A DNA stretch of 64,000 bases from contig CM049306.1 of assembly GCA_026874595.1 (NCBI GenBank), forward strand, positions 49,170,019 through 49,234,018, written 5' to 3'. How positions within the stretch are numbered: the first letter of the stretch is position 1; each line of letters begins with the position of its first letter. Under the pieces are notes generated by a model. The model was not told the origin of the DNA, did not search any database, and saw only the letters and a list, made by a program, of their open reading frames with translations. Source of the DNA: Sipunculus nudus. Its lineage: Eukaryota > Annelida > Sipuncula > Golfingiida > Sipunculidae. Made by a program: the position numbers and the translations under genes. Below are positions 24,029 through 37,468 of the stretch, in pieces.

Positions 24029-24480
24029 GAGAAGGGGCAGGAAGACAGAAAAATAGGCAGACAGACAGACACAGGGAGATAGAGAGAGAGAAAAAAGAGA
24101 GAGAGAAAGAGATAGGGGGTTCTGGGGGCCAGTGTATATATGTAAGTGAACACTTGATCAATAAAACCACGTGTGGTTAGTTGTGCTCTTATCGTGAGAT
24201 CAGCAACATACCACGCGTATAGGTAAACATACTACACTTTACATTAAATATATATCATAGCAGTATGATTTTCAACTCAGTCAGAGCAGACCGCACGATC
24301 GCAAACTGCCTCGTTTATTTGTAATACACACATTATCATGTTTAAACATAATGTGAATGGCCCACCTCCTATCGTACCCTTGTAGTCTGTGGCGTAAGTA
24401 GAGTTTACATAACGCATAACAAACGACGTTTTTCCTACCGCGGGGTCTCCAATCACCAAGATCTTGAATATTTTCTCCAT
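17537..24480 (-). CDS. RAB29: Rab32/38/29-subfamily small GTPase, Rab29 (Rab7L1)-like; complete five-exon gene
   Basis: Joined exons 24480-24366, 23124-23053, 22413-22232, 20949-20828 and 17681-17537 give 636 nt, 211 residues plus a TAA stop, without a frame break. Seen: P-loop GDPAVGKT (residues 11-18), switch I Thr36, WDIAGQE (59-65) with catalytic Gln64, NKCD (122-125), ETSVKEN (150-156) and a C-terminal Cys-Phe-Cys that should be doubly prenylated. Known: IAG in place of TAG before the Gln marks the Rab32/38/29 group, and GQERFTS and TETSVKEN are Rab29-like. That group acts on trans-Golgi, lysosome-related organelles and, in vertebrates, LRRK2 recruitment. The length is normal for the group. 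ATG 24480 is chosen because the Rab core follows at once. Introns hold miniature elements and microsatellites. Rab38/32-like naming is the alternative; the subfamily is secure, the exact orthologue less so. Confidence 0.92.
17755..17861. repeat. (ATT)n microsatellite in Rab intron 4
   Basis: A short (ATA)n run turns into about 30 ATT units, roughly 75 bp upstream (gene sense) of the acceptor of Rab exon 5. Confidence 0.95.
20427..20813. repeat. 390-bp polypurine tract at the start of Rab intron 4
   Basis: Almost pure A/G on the plus strand, with (GA)n cores and GGGAAAGAG-type units. On the gene's sense strand it is polypyrimidine and starts about 15 nt after the exon 4 donor. It can form triplex DNA and could influence donor choice. 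Confidence 0.9.
20828..20949 (-). CDS. RAB29: Rab29-like gene, exon 4
   Basis: Codes residues 124-163 starting CDLPHRD and including GWTETSVKEN. Acceptor ATCCAG, donor GTAGGT after two bases of codon 164 (phase 2). The intron that follows opens within 15 nt into a roughly 390-nt polypyrimidine tract on the sense strand. Confidence 0.92.
21412..21922. mobile_element. TTAA-flanked miniature element (copy A), in Rab intron 3
   Basis: 511 bp between TTAA sites (21408-21411, 21923-21926), starting AGGGGCCCA and ending ATGTCCCT. TTAA duplication is the piggyBac habit. It shares 'acaacacgtgtcaatcagga' and 'aaaactgaactgacagtgtg' with copy B at 62957. Confidence 0.72.
22232..22413 (-). CDS. RAB29: Rab29-like gene, exon 3
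   Basis: Codes residues 64-123, from GQERFTSLTRVYYKDA to the Asn-Lys of NKCD. Acceptor ATTCAG, donor GTAAGC, phase 0 at the end. The next exon supplies Cys-Asp, so the guanine-recognition motif is made only by splicing. Confidence 0.93.
23053..23124 (-). CDS. RAB29: Rab29-like gene, exon 2
   Basis: Codes residues 39-63 from the rest of the split Val through WDIAG. The acceptor is TTTTAG. The donor is GC (GCAAGT), the standard strong form of the rare GC-AG class; no GT nearby keeps the frame. Gly63 is split by this phase-1 intron. Confidence 0.9.
23283..23788. mobile_element. 'CAGTGGCGTCAAT' miniature element in Rab intron 1
   Basis: Ends CAGTGGCGTCAATTTAT and ATTGACGCGCCTG are inverted. A (TA)n tract (23347-23406) interrupts it near the left end, and a C run sits near the right end. 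Confidence 0.6.
23347..23406. repeat. (TA)n microsatellite
   Basis: About 30 TA units inside the miniature element of Rab intron 1. Confidence 0.95.
23956..24025. repeat. (TA)n microsatellite
   Basis: About 35 TA units in Rab intron 1, followed by a purine-rich (AG)/(CAGA) segment to 24115. Confidence 0.95.
24366..24480 (-). CDS. RAB29: Rab29-like gene, exon 1
   Basis: Codes residues 1-38, the start Met, beta-1, P-loop and most of switch I (ends TIG). The donor is GTGGG after a single G, so the intron is phase 1 and Val39 is split. Intron 1 (24365-23125) contains two (TA)n tracts and a miniature element. Confidence 0.92.
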
Positions 24481-25205
24481 GAAACACTATCCAGTAAAAC
24501 TTAGACGGAACTTTTGACGTTTACGCCCCTGTTGTTAAACTCACACCGCTAGAACTGTGTGTTGACATGTGTGCCATGTTCACAATACACCTATAATAGT
24601 TGCTATCTCTGTTATCGGCGCTGTTGTGAGGCGGTTTATAATGGCTGTCATGGGCACGTCATGTGATGAACACAGTTCAACACTTTTCTATACACACTTC
24701 AGTAATTGCACTTTGGATACCTATGTAGTAGATACTTCCCCAGTGTGTGCACCATTGCTTTGTTATCTGTTATTTAACCATCTATCGTTAATAAGGATTA
24801 TTTGTTTGGATTATTTGTTCTATATGTAAGTAATTATTTGTATGCTTTGTTTCCGTTATACCAACCGGTTTTCCAATTATAAGTAATAATTTATGAATAT
24901 GCGAATTCGGTTCACTCTTTTCCTGTATGTAGTCTCTGAGTTATAACCCGATCCTTGCCCAGAACCTTCATCACAATTTGCATGTGGTTTAAATAGGGCC
25001 TATCATGGCCGAAGATCTGATGGAAAATTGACCGAATAGGGTGAATGTTTTAGTATATACCACCCGACATCACACAAACTGTAATCCCAAATTATGGTAA
25101 AGCGGGATTATTATACTGACAATATACAAGTTATTTGCTGGCTAAGTATTCATTAGTTTGTTATATGCAGATAAAAAGACTAACTGTACCTTTTTCGAAT
25201 GTTCT

Positions 25206-25261
25206 TCCTGAATTACAGCCTCTCATTATTGTTTTCTTTAATGAAAGGCTGTAATTCAGGA
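25206..25261. ncRNA. 56-nt hairpin, microRNA-like
   Basis: Two 22-nt arms, TCCTGAATTACAGCCTCTCATT and its complement, with a single mismatch and a 12-nt loop. Size and pairing suit a pre-microRNA, but a tiny palindromic element fits too. It lies about 0.7 kb upstream of Rab exon 1. Confidence 0.3.
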
Positions 25262-25488
25262 TGTGACACTTTTAAAAGCTATAGTTATTCCTTTTACTAT
25301 ACAGAAACTTTATTTATCGGTTACCCTGCAACAAACCCTCACAAAGTCCATTAATCCGGCGTTCGGAGGGAGAGGGGAAGGGCGGTGATTACAGGAGCTT
25401 AACTACATGATTGGGAAAGAAAATAAACGGCCTGGATGGAATATATACATATACAAGGTTATTTTTACTTTCAAGCTTGTTACGTATC

Positions 25489-25943
25489 ATCACAAGCGCT
25501 TGAATTGCTATTAGTGTAGATTTCGATTAAATTAGTTACTTTCTGGGTCATTTCCTTATACCTATTACTTGTCTGACAGTTCCCTAGCGTTTTTCCGACA
25601 GCCATGGCATAGCAACCGAGGACGCGCTTTTTGATTGGTTGATATGTCTACTACTGGAGCTTTCAGATGGAGACACCGCTGACGTAACATTGGTTCAGCG
25701 AATCACGCATGTACTTCAAATTTTGCCTGAAACCGATGTGCCAGGGCTGTGTGGCCTAACAACGGGGGATTCTTGCCTGCCTATCTCAAATATTAAGTTA
25801 ATTAAGTTAATAATAAAGAGAGGCCCATATAGTGTGAAAAACGTTAGGAAAATGTCAGATAAGTAACATTTATGAGGAAATGACCCAGAAAAGTAACTAT
25901 TTTAACCGAAATCTACATTAATAGCAATTCAAGCGCCTGTGGT
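25489..25943. mobile_element. 455-bp miniature element, 'CACAGGCGCTTGAATTGC' family (copy 1)
   Basis: About 100 bp at each end are inverted copies: 'aagcgcttgaattgctatta' with 'gtgtagattt' and 'ctgggtcatttcc'. The unique middle contains no transposase. A shorter copy is at 61195. Confidence 0.78.
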
Positions 25944-25983
25944 AGCATTACCCACTTACACATGGAAAATTGGAAAACCCGCT

Positions 25984-26332
25984 GGCCAAAAAAAATAAAA
26001 GGTATGGTTCTCAGGCACCGCCCGCATCAATGTTAACCCCCCCCCCCCCCCCCCAATCAAAAATTTTGATTTTGATTTTCAATAGAAACTTACCAATTTT
26101 GTGCTGCAACCGCTCGGACATTTCTTTCAAGGAGATAAAATCATACAATTTCCTTTTTTATTTAGGGCTTTTACTTGTTTAGCAAAATAAATATGTTATT
26201 ATCATGCTTTCCCCTAATCATTTGTCATTTTTATCGAAACATAGCAAAAAGTTAAAAATAAAAAAACCGCCCGCCCGCATTGATTTCTGAAAAAAGTGCC
26301 TGAGAACCATACCTTTTTTTTTTATTTTGGTC
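25984..26332. mobile_element. 349-bp miniature element, 'GGTATGGTTCTCAGGCAC' family (copy 1)
   Basis: TIRs 'ggtatggttctcaggcac' and 'gtgcctgagaaccatacc' bracketed by A- and T-rich ends. The interior has a C run, 'cggacatttctttcaagg' and 'accgcccgcccgcattgat'. A second copy is at 50612. Confidence 0.82.
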
Positions 26333-26399
26333 TAAATGCTGTAGTTTGGGGCACTTGGGTGGGTGGGTTGGTACAAACATATTTTAGTAACACGCGGAT

Positions 26400-27060
26400 G
26401 GCAAATTGTAATGTAAATGACTCTCTGTTATTGTCCCAGGAACCATCTACCCCCCCCCCCCCCCCACCCAAGGGCGGAACAACTGCCGGTCCAAGATTCC
26501 TGAAAGGGGGGGGGGGGGTCCGACTAAGGACTAAGGAGATAACCTTGAAAGGGGGGAGGGTCGATAGGGAAACAAAAAGGGGGAAAGAGAGAAATAGGTT
26601 TGAAATTCTTTTAAAAAAATGGATGCGACTTTTGATAAAGGTCGAGAAGGGGGACTGCAGACATGTATACCTCCCCCCCCCCCCCCTCCCACCCCATTTC
26701 TCTCAGCTACTGCCAGTATTCTCATCCACCAAAACCATCTGCAGACCATACGTATAAACTCGATGACCGGTACCTTTCTTTTTTTTTCTTTCCCTATTGT
26801 GACTGTTATTAAACATTTGTTTGTACAACTGCGAAAAGTTTCCTGCATATTCTCATATGTTAACAAGGATAACCATACCTTGTTAAACCAAGATACCGAC
26901 AAAACTCAACAAGGGCGACATCTAGCCGATTAAGAGTAAATTAGGCGGCGGAGACGGGGGGGGGGGGGGGTAGGCTTAATGCCCCCCCCCTCAGGTAATT
27001 AAAGTGGGGGATATGTTATATCCCCCCCCTTGATTTTATACCAGGAAATCTAAACTATCC
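26400..27060. repeat. Cluster of C and G homopolymer runs
   Basis: At least six runs of 9-16 C or G (near 26451, 26511, 26675, 26957, 26984, 27024) in AT-rich surroundings. G runs could form quadruplexes and are likely to slip in replication and sequencing. Confidence 0.8.
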
Positions 27061-27129
27061 CTATGTTGTTTGAGGGCATGCGGTATTGGGCCTATTTGCA
27101 GGTATGACTTGTTTTATGGGGTACAGGGG

Positions 27130-27295
27130 GCCACGTCGACATATAATGAAACTTAAGTCAACGCCTTAAGTCTGTTACAGTACAGTACCCTACTACCGGA
27201 CAAACCCAGCTGAGCACAAGGTGGGACATCCAGTTTTATACGACATAAGCGGAGTATTTGACTTAAGCAAATTTGGAACAAGGAGGCTTATATAA
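27130..27295. mobile_element. Degraded pogo-like element
   Basis: 'acgacataagcggagtattt' followed by 'gacttaagca' matches the reverse complement of the 6245 element's left end; the other end is poorly kept. Confidence 0.4.
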
Positions 27296-28159
27296 GGAAC
27301 AAATAGATTTGCCAAGTCTCTGCCATTTTTTGTTGAGACTGTTTGTCCCCCAACAGCTGTTATGCGATTCTTTAATTATAATACAATTAATTATTTGCAT
27401 TTCATGTCAAAGGCATTAAAATGTTTCAAGTAACGGACATAAATGTGTTGTTTATAGTTTTGTTGTATTTTAATACAAGTATAAATGTAAACACTGTTAT
27501 GATTATTATGCTAAATCATAGGTTTACTTTTACATCTCATGTATGGTAGTTGCTGTGCTCGCTCCACTCACAGTCTACAGTTCCAGATTGTACCCCCCCC
27601 CCCCCCACCCCCACACACACACAACATCACCTTCCTCCGCCTGTGGACATTCATTGTCTGACCCAGCCCTTTTAAAGGAACCGTTTATAACCTATATGCT
27701 CGTTCATGGTCCTTATTAAGACTCAGTCTGTATTGGATAATTGCTAGTTCAATGTACAGTTCACAGAGGGCAGCACCATCACTCTCATTTAGAGGAAACT
27801 TCTATAGGTAAGAACGTTTTAGTCTAATAAAACATGTACTTTACTATGAACTATCATTTTTAGGGAAGACGAAACAAAAAGTTCCACTGATTTCCATAAT
27901 CGTAAGTTTACTCTCATAACTAATGGCTAGGTAAGCTTATCATGATAAACTGACACTTGACCTTAGCTCTAAGCGTTTTCACCTGGAGCTGGTCGTAATA
28001 ACATATGTTAACTACCGTCGTTACTGCCAGGGGGCGTGTATGTATTTAACTTCTCTTGCAAGCAATGTGCAAACATACTTTTCACCTTAACAATGAGTTG
28101 TTAACCTTGAATGTAAATTATACGTCTATTAATTTTGACAACGCAGAACTTTAACAGCA

Positions 28160-28283
28160 TTACCGTAACATCTCGAAGATAAGGCGACCTATTATATCTG
28201 GGTTTATTATATTACGGTTGGAGACCATCACTTCCACTCCGCCAACAGGATCATCCACAGCGAAAGCACACGTGGACTGCTGA
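28160..28283 (-). CDS. Possible short terminal exon
   Basis: Minus strand after TTGTTATAG or TATAGTCAG reads CAFAVDDPVGGVEVMVSN, then RNIINPDIIGRLIFEMLR and TAA. The composition is unlike the AT-rich flank and looks coding, but the piece is only about 40 codons and no partner exon was found. Confidence 0.22.
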
Positions 28284-29444
28284 CTATAACAAATTGTACG
28301 TCAACATACACTACTTAACGTTAGCAACGCTAATGTTACCCTGACATGCAGGGAACGACGTACGGCTCTAATGCCAGTTTACCACATCAATATCCAGAGA
28401 TACCCAACTCTTATCAAAACCTTCTGCGAATGTGGCCCATATGTGGCGAAAATCTTAACATTACGTTCAGTTGAATTATGTTCCACCAATTAAAACATTT
28501 GACAAATAAACCAAACATTGAACGATCATTAGTTCGCATCTGAATGTCGACTATCAACGTTTCATGCGGCTTGCAGTCATGGACCCAGTGTGAGGCCTTA
28601 TTATCGGCGGTAAACTAATATTAGATCTATCAAATAAAATTCAGTTATCACGTGACCGTTTTCGCGAATAGGAACTGCAAACTTAACAAAGATATAATAT
28701 AAGGTGTGGTCTTTTCTTATGTAACATTTTAACCTTAAAATCTTCGAAAATGAGAAAGCATTTATTCATATTAAAATAATATGTCCATGTTATAGAATGC
28801 TTAATATATGAATATCATTCAAGAACTTAATCATCAAATGCTTTCCATTGAGTAAAATAAACGTAAAAGACGGTGTTTATTTTCTGTCACTAAGTGACAA
28901 ATATTTATATTCATCTATACAGACTAGGTAAATATGGTCTGTATTTATAAACTATTTAATTAAGTAACTGATAGTTTTGCATCCAGAGGGGTGAGTTTGT
29001 TTAATAAGAATTGGTAAAATTGAAGTATTTTTGTATGTTAAGAAAGGTGGGCGAACAAGAATGTCTTCTTAATCATGGATTATCACTGTTTCCTGAAATA
29101 AGAAACTTGATGCAATGGAAACGGCCGGGGGACTCCCACAACATACCTCAGAATTCCAACTACGAAAACAAACCCCTGCACTAACCGAGTGCTGGGAAAA
29201 ATGCTCCAAGGCGGTCGGCGGTCTTCATTCCCGGACAGTAAGGCCACACAGGGAGTTCAGAAACCTGGCTCCAAAACTGATGTTATTTCAGAGCTGGGTT
29301 TTTATCATCCAGATTGGTTTTATTGTTGTTCCTCGATAGAGGGATTCAAATACACTACGTATGACTTTTGTTCAAGCCGCGACATGCACATGTATATATG
29401 TATATATGTGTATATTAATATCAACAAATCCACGTGTATATATA

Positions 29445-29454
<10 letters not shown>

Positions 29455-29511
<57 letters not shown>
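29455..29511. repeat. (TA)n microsatellite
   Basis: A (TG)n stub followed by about 27 TA units. Confidence 0.95.
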
Positions 29512-29514
<3 letters not shown>

Positions 29515-29559
29515 GGAAGCCAGTTATTTGCAAGTCGGTTGACCAAACCAAAAAAAAAA

Positions 29560-31785
29560 ACAAGTGGCCCATGGGCAATGACGCTCAGCTGAATTCGAGG
29601 AATGTTGAACAATGAGCAAAATGACTGCCAGAGTGCAAACAAATCATGAATATTGTGAAGAGTCCTTAGAAATGGGTTTTAGTGGGCTTTTGGACAGATG
29701 ACAACTTCATTTGAAGGTCTCATAAATAGAAAAAAAAATACGTAAAAATTTAAAAAAAATACAGGTAGTGCCACCAGTCTGCAGCAACTGATGAAACACT
29801 CCATGATCAATATATATCCAAAGAATCATGGCTATCAAGGCATTAGTTATTCAGATACTAGAGCTTTTGTTTGTATCAAATTTTAATTATTCTTGGGGGT
29901 ATTAATGAGCCCTATACCTCGGAGAATATGGGTAACAGAAACCTAATTTCAGGTTTCCAAGGAGATTATTCATTAGTCTCCCTGGATGTCAAGTAAGATG
30001 ATTCTAGGTTCAGCAGTTACAGTTTGTGCCATGTTAACAGATGACCACTTCATTTTAAGGTCTCATAAATAGAGAAAAAAATGCCTAAAAGATTGAAAAA
30101 AATATAGGTGGCGCCAACAGTTTGCAGGAACTGATGGAACACGCCATGATCAATATACCTGCAAAGAATCATGGAGATCTATGCTTTAGTTATTCAGATA
30201 CTGGAGCTTTTGTATCAAATTTTTAATTATTCTGAGGGGTACTTACTACAAAAGATATGGGTAACAGAGACCTAATTTCATGTTTTCACAGAGACTTTTC
30301 ATGAACCTCCCTTGATGTCAAGTTAGAAGATTCCAGGTCCAGGCTACGATTTGTGCCCTGTTAACAGATGACAGTTTCATTGCAGGTCTGAAAAAAAAAA
30401 GAGAAAAAAATTCGAAAAAAATACAGGTGGTGCCACCAGTCTGCAGGAAGTGATGGAACATCCCATGGTCAATATTCATGCGAAGAAACATGGTGATCAA
30501 TGCAGTAGTTATTCAGATACTTGAGCTTTTGTATCAAATTTTGCATTATTCTGGGGGTACTTTGGAGCCCAATAGCTCGAAGGATATGGGTAACAGAGAC
30601 CTAATTTCAGGTTTTCAAGGAGATTTTTCATGGACCTCCCTGGATATTAAGATTGAAGATTCCAGGTCCAGTGGTTACGATTTGTGCCCTGTTGACAGAT
30701 GACAGTTTCATTAAGGTTTGAAAAAAAAGAGAAAAAAAATTGTAAAAAATTGAAAAAAACAGGTGGCGCAACCATATGCAGGAAGTGATGAAACATCCCA
30801 TGATCAATATTCATGCAAAGAATCATGGTGATCAATGCAGTGGTTATTCAGATACTTGAGCTTTTGTATCAAATTTTGCATTATTCTGGGGGAGTACTTC
30901 GGAGCCTAATAGCTCCAAGGATATGGGTAACAGAGACCTAATTTCAGGTTTTCAAGGAGATTTTTCATGGACCTCCCTGGATATAAAGTTTGAAGATTCC
31001 AGGTCCAGTGGTTACGATTTGTGCCCTACTAACAGATGACAGTTTCATTGCAGGTCTGAAAAAAAAAGGAAAAAATTCGTAATATTGAAAAAAAATATAG
31101 GTGGCACCACCAGTCTACAGGAAGTGATGGAACATCCCATGGTCAATATTCATGCAAAGAAACATGGTGATCAATGCAGTAGTTATTCAGATACTTGAGC
31201 TTTTGTATCAAATTTTGCATTATTCTGGGGGGGGGGGGGGGGTACTTCGGAGCCTCATAGCTCAAAGGATATGGGTAACAGAGACATAATTTCAGGTTTT
31301 CAAAGAGATTGTCCATGGACCTCCCTGGATGTTAAGTTTGAAGAATCAAGGTCCAGTGGTAACGATTTGTGCCCTGTTAACAGATGACAGTTTCATTGCA
31401 GATCTGAAAAAAAGAGAAAAAAAAGAGAAAAAATTGGGGAAAAAATACAGGTGGCGCCACCAGTCTGCAGGAACTGATGGAACATCCCATGATCAATATT
31501 CATGCAAAGAATCATGGTGATCAATGCAGTAGTTATTCAGATACTTGAGCTTTTGTATCAAATTTTGCATTATTCTGGGGGTACTTTGGAGCCCAATAGC
31601 TCGAAGGATATGGGTAACAGAGGCCCAATTTCAGGTTTTCAAGAAGATTTTTTATGGACCTCCCTGGATGTCAAGTGAGAAGATTCCAGGTCAAGCGGTT
31701 ACGATTTGTGCCCTGTTAACGGACGGACGGACGACGGACAAAGGGTTATAGCTATAGCTCAGCTGACTTTCAGTCAGCTGAGCTA
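29560..31785 (+). repeat. Tandem array of the foldback family, about 340-bp units
   Basis: Six units carry 'gagcttttgtatcaaatttt' near 29867, 30207, 30526, 30860, 31200 and 31550, plus 'gggtaacagagacctaattt' and a TIR-like 'caggtggcgccaccag'. The array ends with 'ggacggacgacggacaaagg' and a perfect hairpin. It represents one side of the element seen at 8.6-14.5 kb. Confidence 0.85.
31755..31785. repeat. Perfect terminal hairpin of the array
   Basis: TAGCTCAGCTGACT, loop TTC, AGTCAGCTGAGCTA: 14-bp arms. The same motif marks the sub-terminal ends near 8975, 9312, 12268 and 14140. Confidence 0.9.
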
Positions 31786-32926
31786 AAACACCAAAACCAT
31801 TTCCTTTATGTTATTATTGTAAACGCGCTGCATAATCAGAAGCCTTTTAATCCCAAACTTCCGATTTACACAAGGGAAAAATATGGACAGAAAGGTTAAA
31901 AAACACATTAACTGCAAGTACTTACTTGAATCGGTAAGGTGTGTGTTGCGTAATACTCCGATTATCAATTAAAGACTGGATCCTCAATGGTAGCCATTAA
32001 TTCATTTTAAAAATGAGCATTACATTACTTTCGTGTATATATGATCTCTTTTTAACCTCTCTTGGTTTGGTTTTAATTCTTGTTTTTATACAAATCACTT
32101 AATCTATTCTTTATCACAATGCGAATATTGTTACAATACTATTGTCAATGTAACTAGATACTGAATCGATCATTCGGCTTCCCCTCACACATAGCAAATG
32201 GTGAACTTCGCCTAAAAGCAACTTCGCTTAATTGCAATTAATTCGCTTGACAAATGATCGTGCAAATAAGCGGCTTCGTCTCTATTTTTATCATTATTTA
32301 TTTAAAAAATAATTTGGCTCATTGTTTAACTCAAGAGCTGAAATTCTCTCCAAGTGTCGCCATCAAAACAAATTCACTTTGAAATGTTTAAAAATCTAGC
32401 ATTCGTACAAATATTCAACGTGCTCGCTCACCCACCCCTCACGAGGATCCGCTCGGCTAACTTACCTGTTCAGATAGTTGCTTTCTCACTACTATGCAGT
32501 GTTGAGGGACATGGCGTGCCACTACCCCATGCTGAGTTTGTTGTGTCGAGTCCACTTGGTACGAGTGTATAGTACATTTATATTGTGTATTTTTATGAAT
32601 ATGTGTATGTTTGTATCATATGTGTATACAACTGAAATGTTCACTGTACCTAGGACCCTGTTAAAAATCAGAATACTATGCTGAATAGGCATCCTGGTTA
32701 AATTATCTTTGTAATAAATAAAAAAATAAATAAGCAAACCTCTTTCCCCTGTTATGTTCCAGCATTGCACGTGTACGCCGACTAATCCTATATTGTGCCC
32801 CCGAGGACAATAGGATCTGTGTCAGTCTTTCACTTGCTCTCCCCGATACGCACAAAGCATGATCTTGTAATCTCTCAAAGTCTCGGCTTTTCAAACCATG
32901 CCGTTAGCTTCATTCTAACAACATTC

Positions 32927-32965
32927 CCCTGAGGATCGGGATGGATCCCGTGAAACAGTCTGTGG
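32927..32965 (+). other. Hairpin motif of retroelement type
   Basis: CCTGAGGATCGGGATGGATC then CCGTGAAACAGTCTGTGG: a CTGA-GA, stem GGGAT/ATCCC, GAAAC order like the conserved hairpin seen near ends of Penelope-like and other retroelements. It resembles, but does not match, a hammerhead ribozyme core. Confidence 0.25.
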
Positions 32966-33274
32966 TGAATTTACAGTGTTGTTTTTCTACAGTGTTATAT
33001 CGCTCTGGCCTTGTCTGAAGGCCATCAAACACTTTACACCGGAGGGTACCTCTACCTTCTATACCAGCTCCAGCGACAGGTACGTTGTCGAGCACTTTTG
33101 TTAACCCAACCTTTTGTTAACCCTATGAAATGGTCCGGAACATGGAATTCCAACACTCGCACAATACATTCCAGAGACAAATGGCTAATAACATCAAGAC
33201 AGTCAGACAGTCTGATAATCATCTAGTCCAGGCAGATAAAATAACTAACCTGTATAGTATGCCGAAATAAAACT

Positions 33275-33277
<3 letters not shown>

Positions 33278-33333
<56 letters not shown>
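33278..33333. repeat. (TA)n microsatellite
   Basis: About 28 TA units. Confidence 0.95.
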
Positions 33334-33335
<2 letters not shown>

Positions 33336-34452
33336 CTTATAAAACCCTTAAACTTTCACGAGATTCCGTTCATGGTTGCTGTCATGATTAAGTTGTGAAC
33401 AAACACACACACACGAATCGCATTCCCTCCTGGCGATGGGAACTATATAACATAATTATAACTACGGTTTAATACGTGGCGTATAAGAAGCTCATTTTGG
33501 ATGGGCTTTATTTGTCACCCAGTTGAATATGCTGGGTTCATTCTCAATAACAAAATTAAATTATTTTCAGGGGGTATATGGTCTATATATAATTGATGTT
33601 TAATTTGAAAAATAACAATAATATCAAATAATATAATATCTAGTAATATCTAATGTAAATAAGAATGGATTTAATTCATGACGTCACTCAGAATTTTCAC
33701 GTATCCAGAATATATAATACATCATGTATTCATATATAAACTCATCTTGCTATATACTCCCATTTCTTCCTATTCAAACACATGGACACATGATGGCAAC
33801 CAAATAATTTTTACGTCACATATAATCAGTACCACTAATCACGAATTAGTAAAGATATAAAGTGTAAAAATATAAAATCAATTTTTTTATCAATTTAACT
33901 TATAATATGCGATGCTTAGAAGTTACCGAATACTATATTTCCCTATAATAAGGCGAATTATGGACATGCGTTCGTCCCCAGTTGTCTAATTGCCAATCAT
34001 TTAGTGAATGAATGCAGTGCACATCGATCTAACGAACAACAAATGCCCGTCACTATAATGAAGCCTATAAGTCATGGACCGAATTTCTAAATTTGTTTCA
34101 AAATATGTAAGATGACCTAGGAAACACTATTAAAATATTTACGATTTATGATATTATAAACAAAGTTAAAATGAATAAATAAATATGACATTTGAAGACG
34201 CGCTGCTCAATTCACACAGCCATGTTATTGAAACGTTTGCTAATTATATGCGACTGTTATAAAGAAACAGAAGGAGAATGAAGAGTCACAACTGGGATAG
34301 GAATTTTAAATTATTATAATAGGCTTTTTTAAACCTAAGATTAACAATAACTGAAACTACATATGGCTTATATACAATATTTACCCATGTATAAGTTGTA
34401 TTTGAATATATACAAATTTATAATTAAATATAAACGTGCTTAGTATACCGAC

Positions 34453-34579
34453 CTCCGACTGTCCACTTGTAGTTACTGTGGAAGCTCCCGTCAACGTAAC
34501 TTCTGACGAACGATGTTTTACCGACGCCGGGATCTCCTATTACCGTCACTTTACAAACCCTCTCCGCCGAGCCAGACAT
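34453..34579 (-). CDS. Second Rab first exon (alternative exon 1 of the Rab29-like gene, or paralogue relic)
   Basis: ATG at 34579 opens 42 codons plus one base: a short MSGSAERV leader, then CKVTVIGDPGVGKTSFV and SNYKWTVG. The P-loop (residues 15-22) and the switch I Thr are intact; Trp stands just before that Thr. The donor GTCGGT cuts after GGA G, exactly as in exon 1 at 24480, so it would join exon 2 at 23124 in frame to give a 215-residue isoform. I searched 24.5-34.4 kb on the minus strand by eye for WDIAG, GQERF, NKxD and CXC exons of its own and found none. A TATAAATT lies about 110 nt upstream of the ATG. Identity as a Rab exon is strong; splicing to the downstream gene is inference. 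Confidence 0.8.
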
Positions 34580-37444
<2,865 letters not shown>

Positions 37445-37468
37445 TCTTCCTCTCCCCCTCTCTCTATT

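Larger units (their letters stand above)
31786..34452. other. Gene-free stretch with a transposon-like core
   Basis: No exon is supported. Between about 32750 and 33120 composition is more balanced and looks like part of an old retroelement. A CAG/GTAAGT donor-like site on the minus strand ends at 32467 after about 50 open codons that I cannot assign. A (TA)n tract lies at 33278-33333. Confidence 0.4.

Noticed and set aside
29115-29336. 74-codon plus frame beginning METAGGLPQ
   Set aside because: No motif or splice partner; second half has low-complexity hydrophobic text and the frame is next to a (TA)n tract.
32927-32965. Hammerhead ribozyme
   Set aside because: CTGAGGA differs from the required CTGATGA core and stems I and III cannot be closed around it.
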